From a virus: a stretch of 28,782 nt of DNA. Positions 1-8,255 of this stretch are shown here, piece by piece. The notes under the pieces were generated by a model, which had not been told where the DNA came from, did no database searches, and worked only from the letters and a program-made list of their open reading frames with translations. Every line of letters starts with the position of its first letter. The first letter of the stretch is position 1. The position numbers and the translations under genes are program-made. Location of the stretch: IMG/VR virus record IMGVR_UViG_3300017917_000938, positions 1-28,782 of that record; one strand, written 5' to 3'.

Positions 1-63
1 CAATTTAATATGCAAACAAACACATCAGGATGGTCAATCAAATCATTAGTAACATTTATATAA
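1..63 (+). CDS. Tail fibre protein, C-terminal end (partial)
   Basis: The window opens inside a reading frame that ends at TAA 61-63. Only the last 20 residues are visible, ending TSGWSIKSLVTFI. This matches the end of the next gene (AGWTIKTIIKAI), so the truncated gene is probably a paralogous fibre with the same C-terminal beta domain. The start and the rest of the protein lie outside the window. The similarity is visible directly; the fibre role is inferred from the neighbour. Confidence 0.6.
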   Translation, partial: QFNMQTNTSGWSIKSLVTFI

Positions 64-73
64 AAATAACAAT

Positions 74-1096
74 ATGCCAAACGAATTTGTAATAGGTAGC
101 GGTTTTATAGCAACAAACAATAGTACAGTAACTGGCTCTTTAACGGTAACTGGTGGTATTACTGGCTCATTGTTAGGTACATCTTCGTGGGCGTCAAATG
201 CTATAACATCTAGTTATGTATTAAATGCAATAAGTGCGTCATATGTTTTGAATGCAATTAGTTCATCATATGCTCTAAATGCTACTAGTGCTTCTTATTC
301 TTTAAATGGAACATCAGCATCGTATGCTATTAATAGCACATCAGCATCGTATTCAGTTAATAGTACAAGTGCATCATATTCTTTAAATAGCACTAGTGCT
401 TCCTATGCCCTAACAGCATCTTTTGCAATGAATGGTGGAGGTGGTGGAGCAACTAATCAAATAACATCTGGTAGTGTTACAGCCTCTGTATCTCCTGTTA
501 ATGGGTTTACAGTAAATGCAAGCGCTATAATATCTGGATCTGCTAATATAACAGGCAGTGTAACATCATCTGCTATGATAATAACTGGTTCTGGTACACA
601 ACGGTTAACAGTAATAGGATCAGGATCGGCACAAGCAATATTTACAGTACAAGGATCACAAGGAGAATTGTTTAGTGTAACAGATAGTTTATCTGGTTCA
701 TTATTTAGTGTAAGTGATATATCAGGTTTACCAATATTAGAAGTATTTTCAGATAGTACTATATTAATGGGTAACTATATAGCTCCATCATTATATACTA
801 CAAATGAAATAATATCTTCTACATCAGGAGTAAACAGAATATATAATATACCAACTGCTTTATATGATGGTGTATTTATGGATTATACAATTAGATCAGG
901 ATCAAACGCAAGAGCAGGTACATTTACTGCTATTTGGTCTGGTTCTAGTGTAAACTTCATGGATAATTCAACAACTGATTTTGGTAGTACAACAGGATTT
1001 ACATTCGGAGCTAATATATCATCAAGTTTTATGGTGGTATCTGGTTCAGGTACAACAGCTGGATGGACAATAAAAACAATAATAAAAGCAATATAA
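74..1096 (+). CDS. Tail fibre / adhesin with SASY nonapeptide repeats
   Basis: This 340-aa protein is built almost entirely of Ser, Thr, Gly, Ala and Asn, as in fibrous trimeric phage appendages. Residues 1-36 form a head starting MPNEF, the same five residues as the S74 fibre at 5787, which suggests a shared attachment module. Residues 37-117 are nine tandem 9-residue units of the form SASYxLNxT, followed by a glycine hinge (GGGGG, about 122-126). Further Gly/Ser beta repeats follow. The C-terminal domain (about 255-340) contains YDGVFMDYTIRSGSNARAG and ends GWTIKTIIKAI, resembling the end of the upstream truncated gene. It is probably a virion-surface fibre at the baseplate. I do not recognise a named family, and receptor specificity cannot be read from sequence. 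Confidence 0.75.
   Translation: MPNEFVIGSGFIATNNSTVTGSLTVTGGITGSLLGTSSWASNAITSSYVLNAISASYVLNAISSSYALNATSASYSLNGTSASYAINSTSASYSVNSTSASYSLNSTSASYALTASFAMNGGGGGATNQITSGSVTASVSPVNGFTVNASAIISGSANITGSVTSSAMIITGSGTQRLTVIGSGSAQAIFTVQGSQGELFSVTDSLSGSLFSVSDISGLPILEVFSDSTILMGNYIAPSLYTTNEIISSTSGVNRIYNIPTALYDGVFMDYTIRSGSNARAGTFTAIWSGSSVNFMDNSTTDFGSTTGFTFGANISSSFMVVSGSGTTAGWTIKTIIKAI
182..424 (+). repeat. Nine in-frame 27-nt repeats (SASYxLNxT)
   Basis: Nine consecutive 27-nt units encode 9-residue repeats: SSWASNAIT, SSYVLNAIS, ASYVLNAIS, SSYALNATS, ASYSLNGTS, ASYAINSTS, ASYSVNSTS, ASYSLNSTS, ASYALTASF. Codons vary between units although the amino acids are conserved, so this is an old, selected protein repeat rather than a fresh DNA duplication. 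The unit length is a multiple of three, so copy number can change without breaking the frame. Confidence 0.85.
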
Positions 1097-1100
1097 TGTT

Positions 1101-1793
1101 ATGGGATTTAATTTTGCACAAAAAATAGTAACAAGTGGTTTAGTATTATACCTAGACGCTGCTAATAATAAATCATATCCTGGTAGTGGAACTACATGGA
1201 CTGATTTAAGTCAATATGGAAATAATGCTACTTTAGCTAATGGTCCTACATATAGTACTAGTAACGCTGGTATTTTATCTTTTGATGGTATAGATGATAC
1301 ATTTACAACAGCGGCTTTTAAAACAGTTACTACAGGAAGCAATGTGAACAATGATACCACTAATGAAATATGGTATAAATGGAATGGAGTAAATCAAGCT
1401 AAAGTTATTTCTTTGGTAGGTAACATTTCTTCTGCAGGATATTTAGGTTTAATTATAAATAATGGCTCTGGGGGTAGTGGAAATATTGTTACAGTAATAT
1501 ATGGAGGACAATATTATAGTGCAATTGACACCGGAACTTCATCCGCTTCATTAGTTTCTGGTATATGGACACAATTAGTAGTAACTAAAACTACAAGCAT
1601 TTGTAAATTTTATCAAAATGGTGTTTTTTTAGGTAGTACAATAAGATCACAATCAAACTATACAACAACATCGCCTTATCTATCATCAACATTTGCTGGT
1701 GGATTAGGATGTTGTAAATTTTATAACAGAGCATTATCGGATACAGAAATATTACAAAACTATAATGCAACAAAAGGACGATTCGGACTATGA
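1101..1793 (+). CDS. LamG-like lectin-domain adhesin (one domain)
   Basis: This 230-aa protein is a single concanavalin A-like/LamG (Laminin_G_3 type) jelly-roll domain. The signature segments are visible: GLVLYLDAANNKSYPGSGTTW near residue 14, then a DLSQYGNNATL turn, LSFDGIDD (about 60-67), ICKFYQNGVFLGS (about 168-180), and the closing segment GGLGCCKFYNRALSDTEILQNYNATKGRFGL. Such domains bind carbohydrate and are common at phage tail tips. It starts four bases after the fibre gene and overlaps the next gene by ATGA, so the two are translationally coupled. The likely role is host glycan recognition or capsid decoration; which of these is not decidable here. Confidence 0.8.
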   Translation: MGFNFAQKIVTSGLVLYLDAANNKSYPGSGTTWTDLSQYGNNATLANGPTYSTSNAGILSFDGIDDTFTTAAFKTVTTGSNVNNDTTNEIWYKWNGVNQAKVISLVGNISSAGYLGLIINNGSGGSGNIVTVIYGGQYYSAIDTGTSSASLVSGIWTQLVVTKTTSICKFYQNGVFLGSTIRSQSNYTTTSPYLSSTFAGGLGCCKFYNRALSDTEILQNYNATKGRFGL

Positions 1794-3118
1794 GTACTGT
1801 ACAAAATATAAATAAAACAACAACAAATGGATTAGTACTATGTATTGATATTGGAAATGATAAATCTTACAATACCACAAATAATACATGTAGAGATATT
1901 AGTCCTTATAATAGATCGTGTACGGTAAATAATTCACCAGCATATCTTGCGGATAATGCTGGAAGTTTAGTATTTGATGGTACTAATCAAAAAAGTGTAA
2001 CTTTTTCACCTACAAATCTCCCAACAGGAAATGAATCATTTTCAATTAGCGTTTGGGCAAAAGTAAATGAAATACCAACCGGAGGAGATACTAGAAGATT
2101 TATATTTGCATATGGTAATGGTGGTGCTGGTTATTCAAGAACAATGAATATTGGTATAAATGGAAGTAGTTATTATATTGGTTCTTATGGATTAGATACA
2201 ACTGTAACTGGAGCTACAGTTCAAATAAAAAAATGGTTTAATATAGTATTAACAAAAGATGCTACTACATTAAGATTTTATGTAAATGGTGTACAAGTTT
2301 TTACAACAAGTTCACCAACATATGGTATTCAATTAGCTAGTGCTGTAATTGGTTATGGAATAGATAATAATGCCGCATGGAATGGAAATATAAGTATTGT
2401 AAAAGTTTATAATACGGTATTAAGTGCATCAGATATATTAAATGATTATAATATTATTTTTAAAAGATATGCTTATACAGTTCCTCCACCACCTATTATT
2501 ACTACAAATTTACAATTTTATGTGGATGCTGGAAAAACAGAATCATATCCTGGATCAGGAACTACATGGTATGATATAAGTGGAAAGGGAACAAATGCTA
2601 CTTTATATAATGGAATAACGTATAGTACTTTTGGAGGAGGATCATTAGTATTTGATGGAAATGATGATTATGCAGCATTTGATGGTGTTAATTTACCTTA
2701 TGGAAATAGTGCAAGAACAATATCTACTTGGTTTTATTGTACTGATGCAACATATTTTAATTGGATATTTGCTTATGGAACAAACTCAGGAAATCAGCCA
2801 ATTTTCTTAGGTAGTAACTGGGGTAGTTATGTTTATGGTACAGGATATGATATTTTAGCTGGTGGGTTTACAACTAATAAATGGACTAATTATGTTGGAA
2901 CATATAATGGAACATCTGCTAAAATATACGTTAATGGTGCTTTATTAACAACTGCAAATAGGACTTGGAATACAGTTAAAAATGTTGCAGAAATCGGAAG
3001 AGCTTTTGGTAATGGAGATAATTTTCCTGGATATATAGCAGCAATAGCAATATATAATGCAGAACTAACGGATGCACAAATAACTAATAATTATAACGCT
3101 TTAAAAGATAGATTTTAA
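1790..3118 (+). CDS. Double LamG-domain adhesin
   Basis: This 442-aa protein contains two LamG-like domains. Domain 1 (about 12-228) has NGLVLCIDIGNDKSY, LVFDGTNQ, LRFYVNGVQVF and IVKVYNTVLSASDILNDYN. A proline linker (VPPPPI, about 231-236) leads to domain 2 (about 238-442), with LQFYVDAGKTESYPGSGTTW, LVFDGNDDY and AIYNAELTDAQITNNYNALKDRF. The start is the ATG of an ATGA overlap with the preceding gene. The domains are clearly homologous to each other and to those in the flanking genes. It is probably a tail or virion-surface carbohydrate-binding protein. The two-domain form could have arisen by fusion of two single-domain genes. Confidence 0.8.
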   Translation: MSTVQNINKTTTNGLVLCIDIGNDKSYNTTNNTCRDISPYNRSCTVNNSPAYLADNAGSLVFDGTNQKSVTFSPTNLPTGNESFSISVWAKVNEIPTGGDTRRFIFAYGNGGAGYSRTMNIGINGSSYYIGSYGLDTTVTGATVQIKKWFNIVLTKDATTLRFYVNGVQVFTTSSPTYGIQLASAVIGYGIDNNAAWNGNISIVKVYNTVLSASDILNDYNIIFKRYAYTVPPPPIITTNLQFYVDAGKTESYPGSGTTWYDISGKGTNATLYNGITYSTFGGGSLVFDGNDDYAAFDGVNLPYGNSARTISTWFYCTDATYFNWIFAYGTNSGNQPIFLGSNWGSYVYGTGYDILAGGFTTNKWTNYVGTYNGTSAKIYVNGALLTTANRTWNTVKNVAEIGRAFGNGDNFPGYIAAIAIYNAELTDAQITNNYNALKDRF

Positions 3119-3120
3119 TT

Positions 3121-4473
3121 ATGAGTGGTAATATAAGTACAAAAAAAATAGTAACAGACGGTTTAGTATTACATTTAGATGCTGCTAATAATAAATCTTA
3201 TGTTAGTGGTAGTACTACATGGAATGATTTAACTAATTTAAATAATACCTCTTCATTAACAAATAGTCCAACATTTAGTAGTGATAATGCCGGAGGCATT
3301 GTATTTGATGGAATAGACGATTATATAGCATTGCCAGCAATAGATACAAATAATAATTTTACATTATCTTTTTGGGTAATGAGAACTAATGATACATTCA
3401 CAACTATAATTGCGGGAGTTAATGCGACTGGATATTTGCAAGTAAGAAGTGGAGCTCTAAGTGTATCATTAGTAAAATCATGGGTAGTAGAATTAGGAAA
3501 TTTTGGCATCACCTCAGGAGTATCTAAAGATACAATAAACAATATTGTAATTACTAAAAATGGAACTACATTTAGTGCATATATTAATGGAAAATTTATA
3601 GGTAATTTAACAGTTAACCAAACGTTTACAACGTCAGCACCAACATTAGGAAGGAATTATAATTTAAATGAACCTTTTTCAGGTAGATATTATATATTTA
3701 GCTATTATAATAGAAAATTAACAGACTCTGAAATTTCTCAAAATTATAACGCATTAAGAGGTAGATTCAATCTAGGACCAACTCCGGATGTTATTATAAA
3801 GTCTGATACATTATTTAATGTAGATGCATCTAATAGTACATCATATCCAGGAAGTGGAACAACTTGGTTTGATTTGGGTGATTACAAATTTAATGGTTCA
3901 TTGAAAAATGGTGTAACATATAATAGTAGTAATGGAGGAAGTTTATATTTAGACGGTGGAAGCCAGAGAATAGAATTTGATGCTGGTACACTTTATACTA
4001 ATGATGCAGATTACACATTCAATGTATGGTTTAAAAATGATAATTTTTCGGAAATTAAATATGTAATGCATAGAGGAAGAAACCATACTGCAAATGGTTG
4101 GAGTTTAATGTTAACTTTAAATACTACAGGTAAAGCTGTAGCATCTGTTGTATATACATCACCGTCAGTTGTTAGTTTGAGTACATCTACGGGTCCATCA
4201 ACGTTATCTTTAAATACTTGGTATCATATTACTGGAGTTTGGAAACAAGGAGTTGGTATTTATTGTTATGTTAATGGAGTATTGGAAGGTAGTGCAACAA
4301 CAACTGGTACAATTTTACGCTCAAGTTCACTTTATGGTTGGGTATTGGGTTCAATAGATACATCAACTTACACTAGTGGGTATTATGGGTCGGCTAAAGT
4401 TAATTTTAGAGCATTGACCGATGCTGAAATACTAGCAGATTTTAATGCAACTAAAACAAGATTTGGATACTAA
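3121..4473 (+). CDS. Double LamG-domain adhesin
   Basis: This 450-aa protein contains two LamG-like domains. Domain 1 (about 12-215) has DGLVLHLDAANNKSY, IVFDGIDDYIALP, FSAYINGKFIGN and YNRKLTDSEISQNYNALRGRFNL. Domain 2 (about 226-450) has DTLFNVDASNSTSYPGSGTTW, LYLDGGSQRIEF, IYCYVNGVLEGS and FRALTDAEILADFNATKTRFGY. The linker is short and acidic/proline-containing (GPTPDVII). The ATG lies two bases after the previous stop. The end of domain 1 still matches the natural C-terminus of the single-domain gene at 1101, which supports origin by tandem fusion. It is a likely receptor- or glycan-binding virion protein. Confidence 0.8.
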   Translation: MSGNISTKKIVTDGLVLHLDAANNKSYVSGSTTWNDLTNLNNTSSLTNSPTFSSDNAGGIVFDGIDDYIALPAIDTNNNFTLSFWVMRTNDTFTTIIAGVNATGYLQVRSGALSVSLVKSWVVELGNFGITSGVSKDTINNIVITKNGTTFSAYINGKFIGNLTVNQTFTTSAPTLGRNYNLNEPFSGRYYIFSYYNRKLTDSEISQNYNALRGRFNLGPTPDVIIKSDTLFNVDASNSTSYPGSGTTWFDLGDYKFNGSLKNGVTYNSSNGGSLYLDGGSQRIEFDAGTLYTNDADYTFNVWFKNDNFSEIKYVMHRGRNHTANGWSLMLTLNTTGKAVASVVYTSPSVVSLSTSTGPSTLSLNTWYHITGVWKQGVGIYCYVNGVLEGSATTTGTILRSSSLYGWVLGSIDTSTYTSGYYGSAKVNFRALTDAEILADFNATKTRFGY

Positions 4474-4486
4474 AAATAATAAAAAT

Positions 4487-4753
4487 ATGGAACAACTAAA
4501 CAACTATCAAGACAGAACATTCATGATATTTAATGTATCAGAATTAAATAAAATTGATTTTACACAAGTACTAGAAACATCTGAAGAAACAGTAAGAAAA
4601 TCAGTAGATGAAACAAAAACTTTTGTAAAATGGGAAGGACAAATACCAGAATGTGTAGACACATTAACAACAAAAGAAGGACCATACACATATGAAGAAA
4701 TGTTAGCATTGATGGCTACACCAGAATGGAATAATCCTATCGTTATGTCATAA
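4487..4753 (+). CDS. Small conserved phage protein of unknown function
   Basis: This is an 88-aa protein. I chose the ATG at 4487 rather than the in-frame ATG at 4445, because 4487 follows an A-rich leader (TAAAAATAATAAAAAT) after the previous stop, as for the neighbours, whereas 4445 lies inside the LamG gene. The sequence has an N-terminal segment RTFMIFNVSELNKIDF, a central TKTFVKWEGQIP, and a C-terminal GPYTYEEMLALMATPEWNNP. I recognise this only as a type of small ORF that sits among tail-fibre genes of marine T4-like phages. No membrane segment or catalytic motif is visible. It might be a fibre-assembly or attachment factor, but that is a guess from position. Confidence 0.65.
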   Translation: MEQLNNYQDRTFMIFNVSELNKIDFTQVLETSEETVRKSVDETKTFVKWEGQIPECVDTLTTKEGPYTYEEMLALMATPEWNNPIVMS

Positions 4754-4762
4754 AAATATATT

Positions 4763-5533
4763 ATGTCACTAATAATAAACAGTAATACAATAATTAGGGC
4801 TCAAACAGTAATAGGAAATCCACCTTCTGGTATTTGGAATGGTGTAAGCGGAGCTGTAGCTATATACGATGCCTCATCATATACTAGTGGAAATACCTGG
4901 GTAGATTCTAGTGGTAATGGTAGAAATATGGTATTGACAAATCCTGTATACACAAGTGGAGCTAATCCATATTTTACATCTAATAGCAGTACTATGTTTG
5001 CTATACCTGGTAATCCTGCACTTTATACATCTAATTTTACGTGGTGTATGAGAATAAGATTTACAGGGCCTGGTTCAGGTGATTGGAGTGGATTATGGTG
5101 GTCTGAAATATCTGTAAAGAACTTCTTAATAGCTTTTGCAGGAGGAAACTGGAATGTTACTGGAAGTTGGGTACCAAGAATAGATACTAGTGGTGGTGTT
5201 TATATCCCATGGAATGCTAATAATGGTGTTACAAACCAAGGAACATCTCCAGCATTATGTACAGCAAATTATACACAATCTGCACCAGCTGCGATGTTAA
5301 CTGTTCGTAGAACTGGTAGTCTTGTTGAATGGTTTATTAATAACGAAGTTATATGGACTATAACAATATCAAGTTGGGTGACATATAACGCTAATCAAGA
5401 TATTCGCATATTAAGTAGATCTCAAGGTGTCTATTATACAGCCGGTAGATTAGCAAACGTATACATGTATGGTAGATCATTAAGCAACGCTGAATTAGCC
5501 GAAGTGGAATTAAATACTAGACGAAATTTATAA
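4763..5533 (+). CDS. Divergent LamG-like domain protein
   Basis: This 256-aa protein is a more divergent lectin-like jelly roll than the three genes before it. It retains AVAIYDASSYTSGNTWVDSSGNGRN near the start (compare LDAANNKSYPGSGTTW in the relatives), a tryptophan-rich core (FTWCMRIRFTGPGSGDWSGLWW), the LVEWFINNEVIWTI strand, and a closing segment NVYMYGRSLSNAELAEVELN that matches the FYNRALSDTEILQNYN ends. It probably binds carbohydrate as part of the adhesin set. The NPPSGIWNGV segment ahead of the domain may be its linker to the virion. Confidence is lower than for the canonical LamG genes. Confidence 0.65.
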   Translation: MSLIINSNTIIRAQTVIGNPPSGIWNGVSGAVAIYDASSYTSGNTWVDSSGNGRNMVLTNPVYTSGANPYFTSNSSTMFAIPGNPALYTSNFTWCMRIRFTGPGSGDWSGLWWSEISVKNFLIAFAGGNWNVTGSWVPRIDTSGGVYIPWNANNGVTNQGTSPALCTANYTQSAPAAMLTVRRTGSLVEWFINNEVIWTITISSWVTYNANQDIRILSRSQGVYYTAGRLANVYMYGRSLSNAELAEVELNTRRNL

Positions 5534-5542
5534 AATAAAAAT

Positions 5543-5731
5543 ATGACACAAACATTGAATTTAAGTATAATAAAAAATGTTATAATATTAATAGCAATAT
5601 TACTATTATTTTCATTATTAGTTACAACAAACTACACATCAGAGATTAATAATCCAATGGAAATTCCAATAGATCCTAATTGGCCTTATGATACACCTCA
5701 TATTAGTAATCCAATAAATGTAGAACAATAA
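5543..5731 (+). CDS. Small single-span membrane protein
   Basis: This 62-aa protein has a strong hydrophobic segment at about residues 9-28 (NVIILIAILLLFSLLVTT) and a short polar, proline-rich C-terminal tail (PIDPNWPYDTPHISNP). There is no lipobox and no positive-inside cluster beyond one or two Lys. It sits between a lectin-like gene and the S74 fibre, with an A-rich leader (TAAAATAAAAATATG). A lysis-related role (holin or spanin-like) is possible on size alone, but nothing in the sequence supports it specifically. Confidence 0.55.
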   Translation: MTQTLNLSIIKNVIILIAILLLFSLLVTTNYTSEINNPMEIPIDPNWPYDTPHISNPINVEQ

Positions 5732-5740
5732 TATTTATTA
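5731..5740 (+). promoter_or_regulatory. Putative promoter motif ATATTTATTA
   Basis: This copy of the recurrent ATATTTAT element lies 56 bases ahead of the S74 fibre ATG and overlaps the last base of the preceding stop codon. It is one of several copies placed 24-56 bases upstream of structural genes. The promoter assignment is an inference from position and recurrence. Confidence 0.4.
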
Positions 5741-5752
5741 CTATAAACCCAC

Positions 5753-5776
5753 GTTTTAGGGACAGTGAACTAAAAC
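5753..5776 (+). other. Leader stem-loop before S74 fibre
   Basis: GTTTTAG (5753-5759) and CTAAAAC (5770-5776) are perfect inverted repeats with a 10-base loop. The hairpin lies between the ATATTTAT motif and the ATG at 5787. There is no U-tract after it, so it is more likely a 5' leader structure affecting stability or initiation than a terminator. Confidence 0.4.
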
Positions 5777-5786
5777 ACAATATATA

Positions 5787-8252
5787 ATGCCAAATGAATT
5801 TATCGCCCGCAATGGACTCATTACTTTAGGTAATATTGGTATAAACACAACAACACTACAATCAGGTGGAGCATCATCTAGATGGATAACACTAAATGGA
5901 AGCGCAGGCACCTATTCAGGTGGTCATATTTACACGATAGGAGATGCTATTAAGATGTATCATTATGTTGATAATGATTCGATGTTTACCCATCAGGCAA
6001 CAGCTGGAATAGGACAGAAATTTTTTGTTAGTGGTTCTGAAGCTATGCGTATAACATCAGCAGGTAACGTATCAATAGGTAACACAAATAATACATATAA
6101 GTTAGATGTAACGGGAATAATTCGTTCTTCTGCTTCAATTATTAGAGGAGGAGCAAGTTCTGTATCTTATTTAGTATTTGATGCTACTGATAGAACAAGT
6201 GGAAGAAATTATGAAATAGGTAGTGGATATTCAAATATTGGTAATGAGAAATTTTATATTTGGGATAATACGGCTAATGCAGGAAGATTAGTAATTGATT
6301 CAAGTGGTAATGTAGGTATAGGTAATACAAATCCACAAAGTTCATTACATGTAGGTTCTATCATTACTAATAATGCCACATATAATGGTCAATTAATTTT
6401 AAAATCAGGAAATTCAACAGCAGGACCTCAAGATGCGAGTGGGATTGAAATTGTACAAGCAGATGTGAATGCTGGTTATGGTATGAAATTATATACCAAT
6501 AGCGCAACCGACCAATGTGGAATAGCAACAAGACATAACACTGCAACATGGACACCAAGATTATCAATTTCAACGGTAACAGGTAATGTAGGTATAGGAG
6601 TAACGCCAAGTGCATGGGATCCAACATTCAAAGCATTGCAAATAGGCAATAGAGCGTCAGTATTTTCATTTAATAATAACACAACAGATGTTGGTTCAAA
6701 TGTTTATTATGCAACAGATTATAAATATTTAGAATCAGCTTACTCTACAATTTATCGACAAGCAACTACAACAGGACAGCATCAATGGTACATAGCACCA
6801 TCAGGAACAGCAGGAAATCCTATTACCTTTACACAAGCAATGACCTTAGATGCAAATGGTAGATTGGGTATAGGTACTACAAGTCCGCAATATAAATTAG
6901 ATGTTAATGGCGAAATATCTTCTACAAGAATGTATGCTGGACAAAAAGGACTATTAGTAAGTTTTTATGGAGCATTAAGTCAGACAATATCTGGTCAAAT
7001 GACTATTTTAGGCCACAATTTAATTGCAGATTCATCAGCAGCAAATACTGTTTTAGTTTTAAATTCTTCATGGTATTCCTCTATGGTTAGAATGTATTAT
7101 AATGAAGGTATAACTTTTCATACAAGTACAACCGTTTATAATGCAGGAGATGTTTATCCAATGGCATCTACCGAAAGAATGCGTATAACATCAGCAGGTA
7201 ATGTAGGTATAGGTACTACAAGTCCAAGTGCGCCACTTCATGTAAATAGTTCATCTCAAAATGTTGGTATAATAATAGACGATAATTCAAATGTACGTTC
7301 TCCGACATTAGCTTTTTATATTTCAGGTACTATTAAAAATTATATTCAAACATCTAATTCAAATTCTGACTTTATTTTTGGTGTTAATAACGTAGAAAGA
7401 ATGCGTATAACATCAGGTGGTAATGTAGGTATAGGTACTACAAGTCCTGAAGCTATTTTACATATAAATAAAAACAATGCAGGTGGTGAAGGAGCATTTT
7501 TATTTATAGATAATCCAGCAGCAAGTACGTTAGGTAATAAGGCAGGTATTAGATTTGCTACAAATGCAGGTGCAACATTTGCAAATTATGGTTCAGCAAT
7601 TGAGGCAATAAATACTAATGCTGGGGATGGTTCAGAAGCATTAACATTTTCAACATGGAATGGTTCAGCAAGAGGAGAAAGAATGCGTATAACATCGGCA
7701 GGAGATATAATTGTCGGAAATTCGGCAGCAGCATTTGCATCAATTAATAGAAGATGTGTAGAAATTAATGGAGCAACAAGTTCAATATTGACTTTACAAG
7801 TAGCAGGAGAACATAAAGGATACGTTTATAGTGAAGCTTCCGCATTATATTTATCAAGAACACAAGCAGGCGGAAATCTATTTGTTGTTAATAATAGTAA
7901 TGGTGTTATATTAGGTGAAAATGCAACATCATGGACAGCAAATTCAGATATAAGACTTAAAAATATAAATGGAAACATAGAAAATGCTGTTGATAAATTA
8001 TGTACTTTAAGAACAGTAAATTTTTCATGGAAAAGTGATGCTACAAATAAAGAAAATTTAGGTCTTATAGCACAAGATGTAGAAAAAGTTTTTCCACAAG
8101 TAGTAGATAAAAATAAATTACCAAGCACACCTGAAAAACCAAACACAGATGATACAGAATATTTAGGAGTAAGATATTCTGAATTAGTACCTGTATTAAT
8201 AAAAGCAATTCAAGAACTTAAACAAGAAATAGAAATACTTAAAAACAAATAA
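5787..8252 (+). CDS. Long tail fibre with C-terminal peptidase S74 chaperone
   Basis: This 821-aa fibre begins MPNEFIARNGLI, sharing MPNEF with the fibre at 74. The shaft consists of beta-rich repeats punctuated by MRITSAGNVGIGTTSP-type motifs (about residues 90, 470, 545, 635), typical of phage fibres ending in an intramolecular chaperone. The C-terminal S74 domain starts at SDIRLK (Ser720-Lys725), followed by GLIAQDVEKVFPQVV and LGVRYSELVPVLIKAIQELKQEIEILKNK, a terminal helix. In this family the Ser-Lys dyad cleaves the chain just before the Ser, releasing a chaperone of about 100 residues after the trimer has folded. All key residues are present, so self-cleavage is expected. It is a likely long receptor-binding fibre. 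A LamG-type domain is not evident in it. Confidence 0.9.
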   Translation: MPNEFIARNGLITLGNIGINTTTLQSGGASSRWITLNGSAGTYSGGHIYTIGDAIKMYHYVDNDSMFTHQATAGIGQKFFVSGSEAMRITSAGNVSIGNTNNTYKLDVTGIIRSSASIIRGGASSVSYLVFDATDRTSGRNYEIGSGYSNIGNEKFYIWDNTANAGRLVIDSSGNVGIGNTNPQSSLHVGSIITNNATYNGQLILKSGNSTAGPQDASGIEIVQADVNAGYGMKLYTNSATDQCGIATRHNTATWTPRLSISTVTGNVGIGVTPSAWDPTFKALQIGNRASVFSFNNNTTDVGSNVYYATDYKYLESAYSTIYRQATTTGQHQWYIAPSGTAGNPITFTQAMTLDANGRLGIGTTSPQYKLDVNGEISSTRMYAGQKGLLVSFYGALSQTISGQMTILGHNLIADSSAANTVLVLNSSWYSSMVRMYYNEGITFHTSTTVYNAGDVYPMASTERMRITSAGNVGIGTTSPSAPLHVNSSSQNVGIIIDDNSNVRSPTLAFYISGTIKNYIQTSNSNSDFIFGVNNVERMRITSGGNVGIGTTSPEAILHINKNNAGGEGAFLFIDNPAASTLGNKAGIRFATNAGATFANYGSAIEAINTNAGDGSEALTFSTWNGSARGERMRITSAGDIIVGNSAAAFASINRRCVEINGATSSILTLQVAGEHKGYVYSEASALYLSRTQAGGNLFVVNNSNGVILGENATSWTANSDIRLKNINGNIENAVDKLCTLRTVNFSWKSDATNKENLGLIAQDVEKVFPQVVDKNKLPSTPEKPNTDDTEYLGVRYSELVPVLIKAIQELKQEIEILKNK

Positions 8253-8255
8253 AAT

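Noticed and set aside
4445-4486. Upstream in-frame ATG for the 88-aa gene at 4487
   Set aside because: It lies inside the end of the LamG gene; the ATG at 4487 has the usual A-rich leader after the stop codon.
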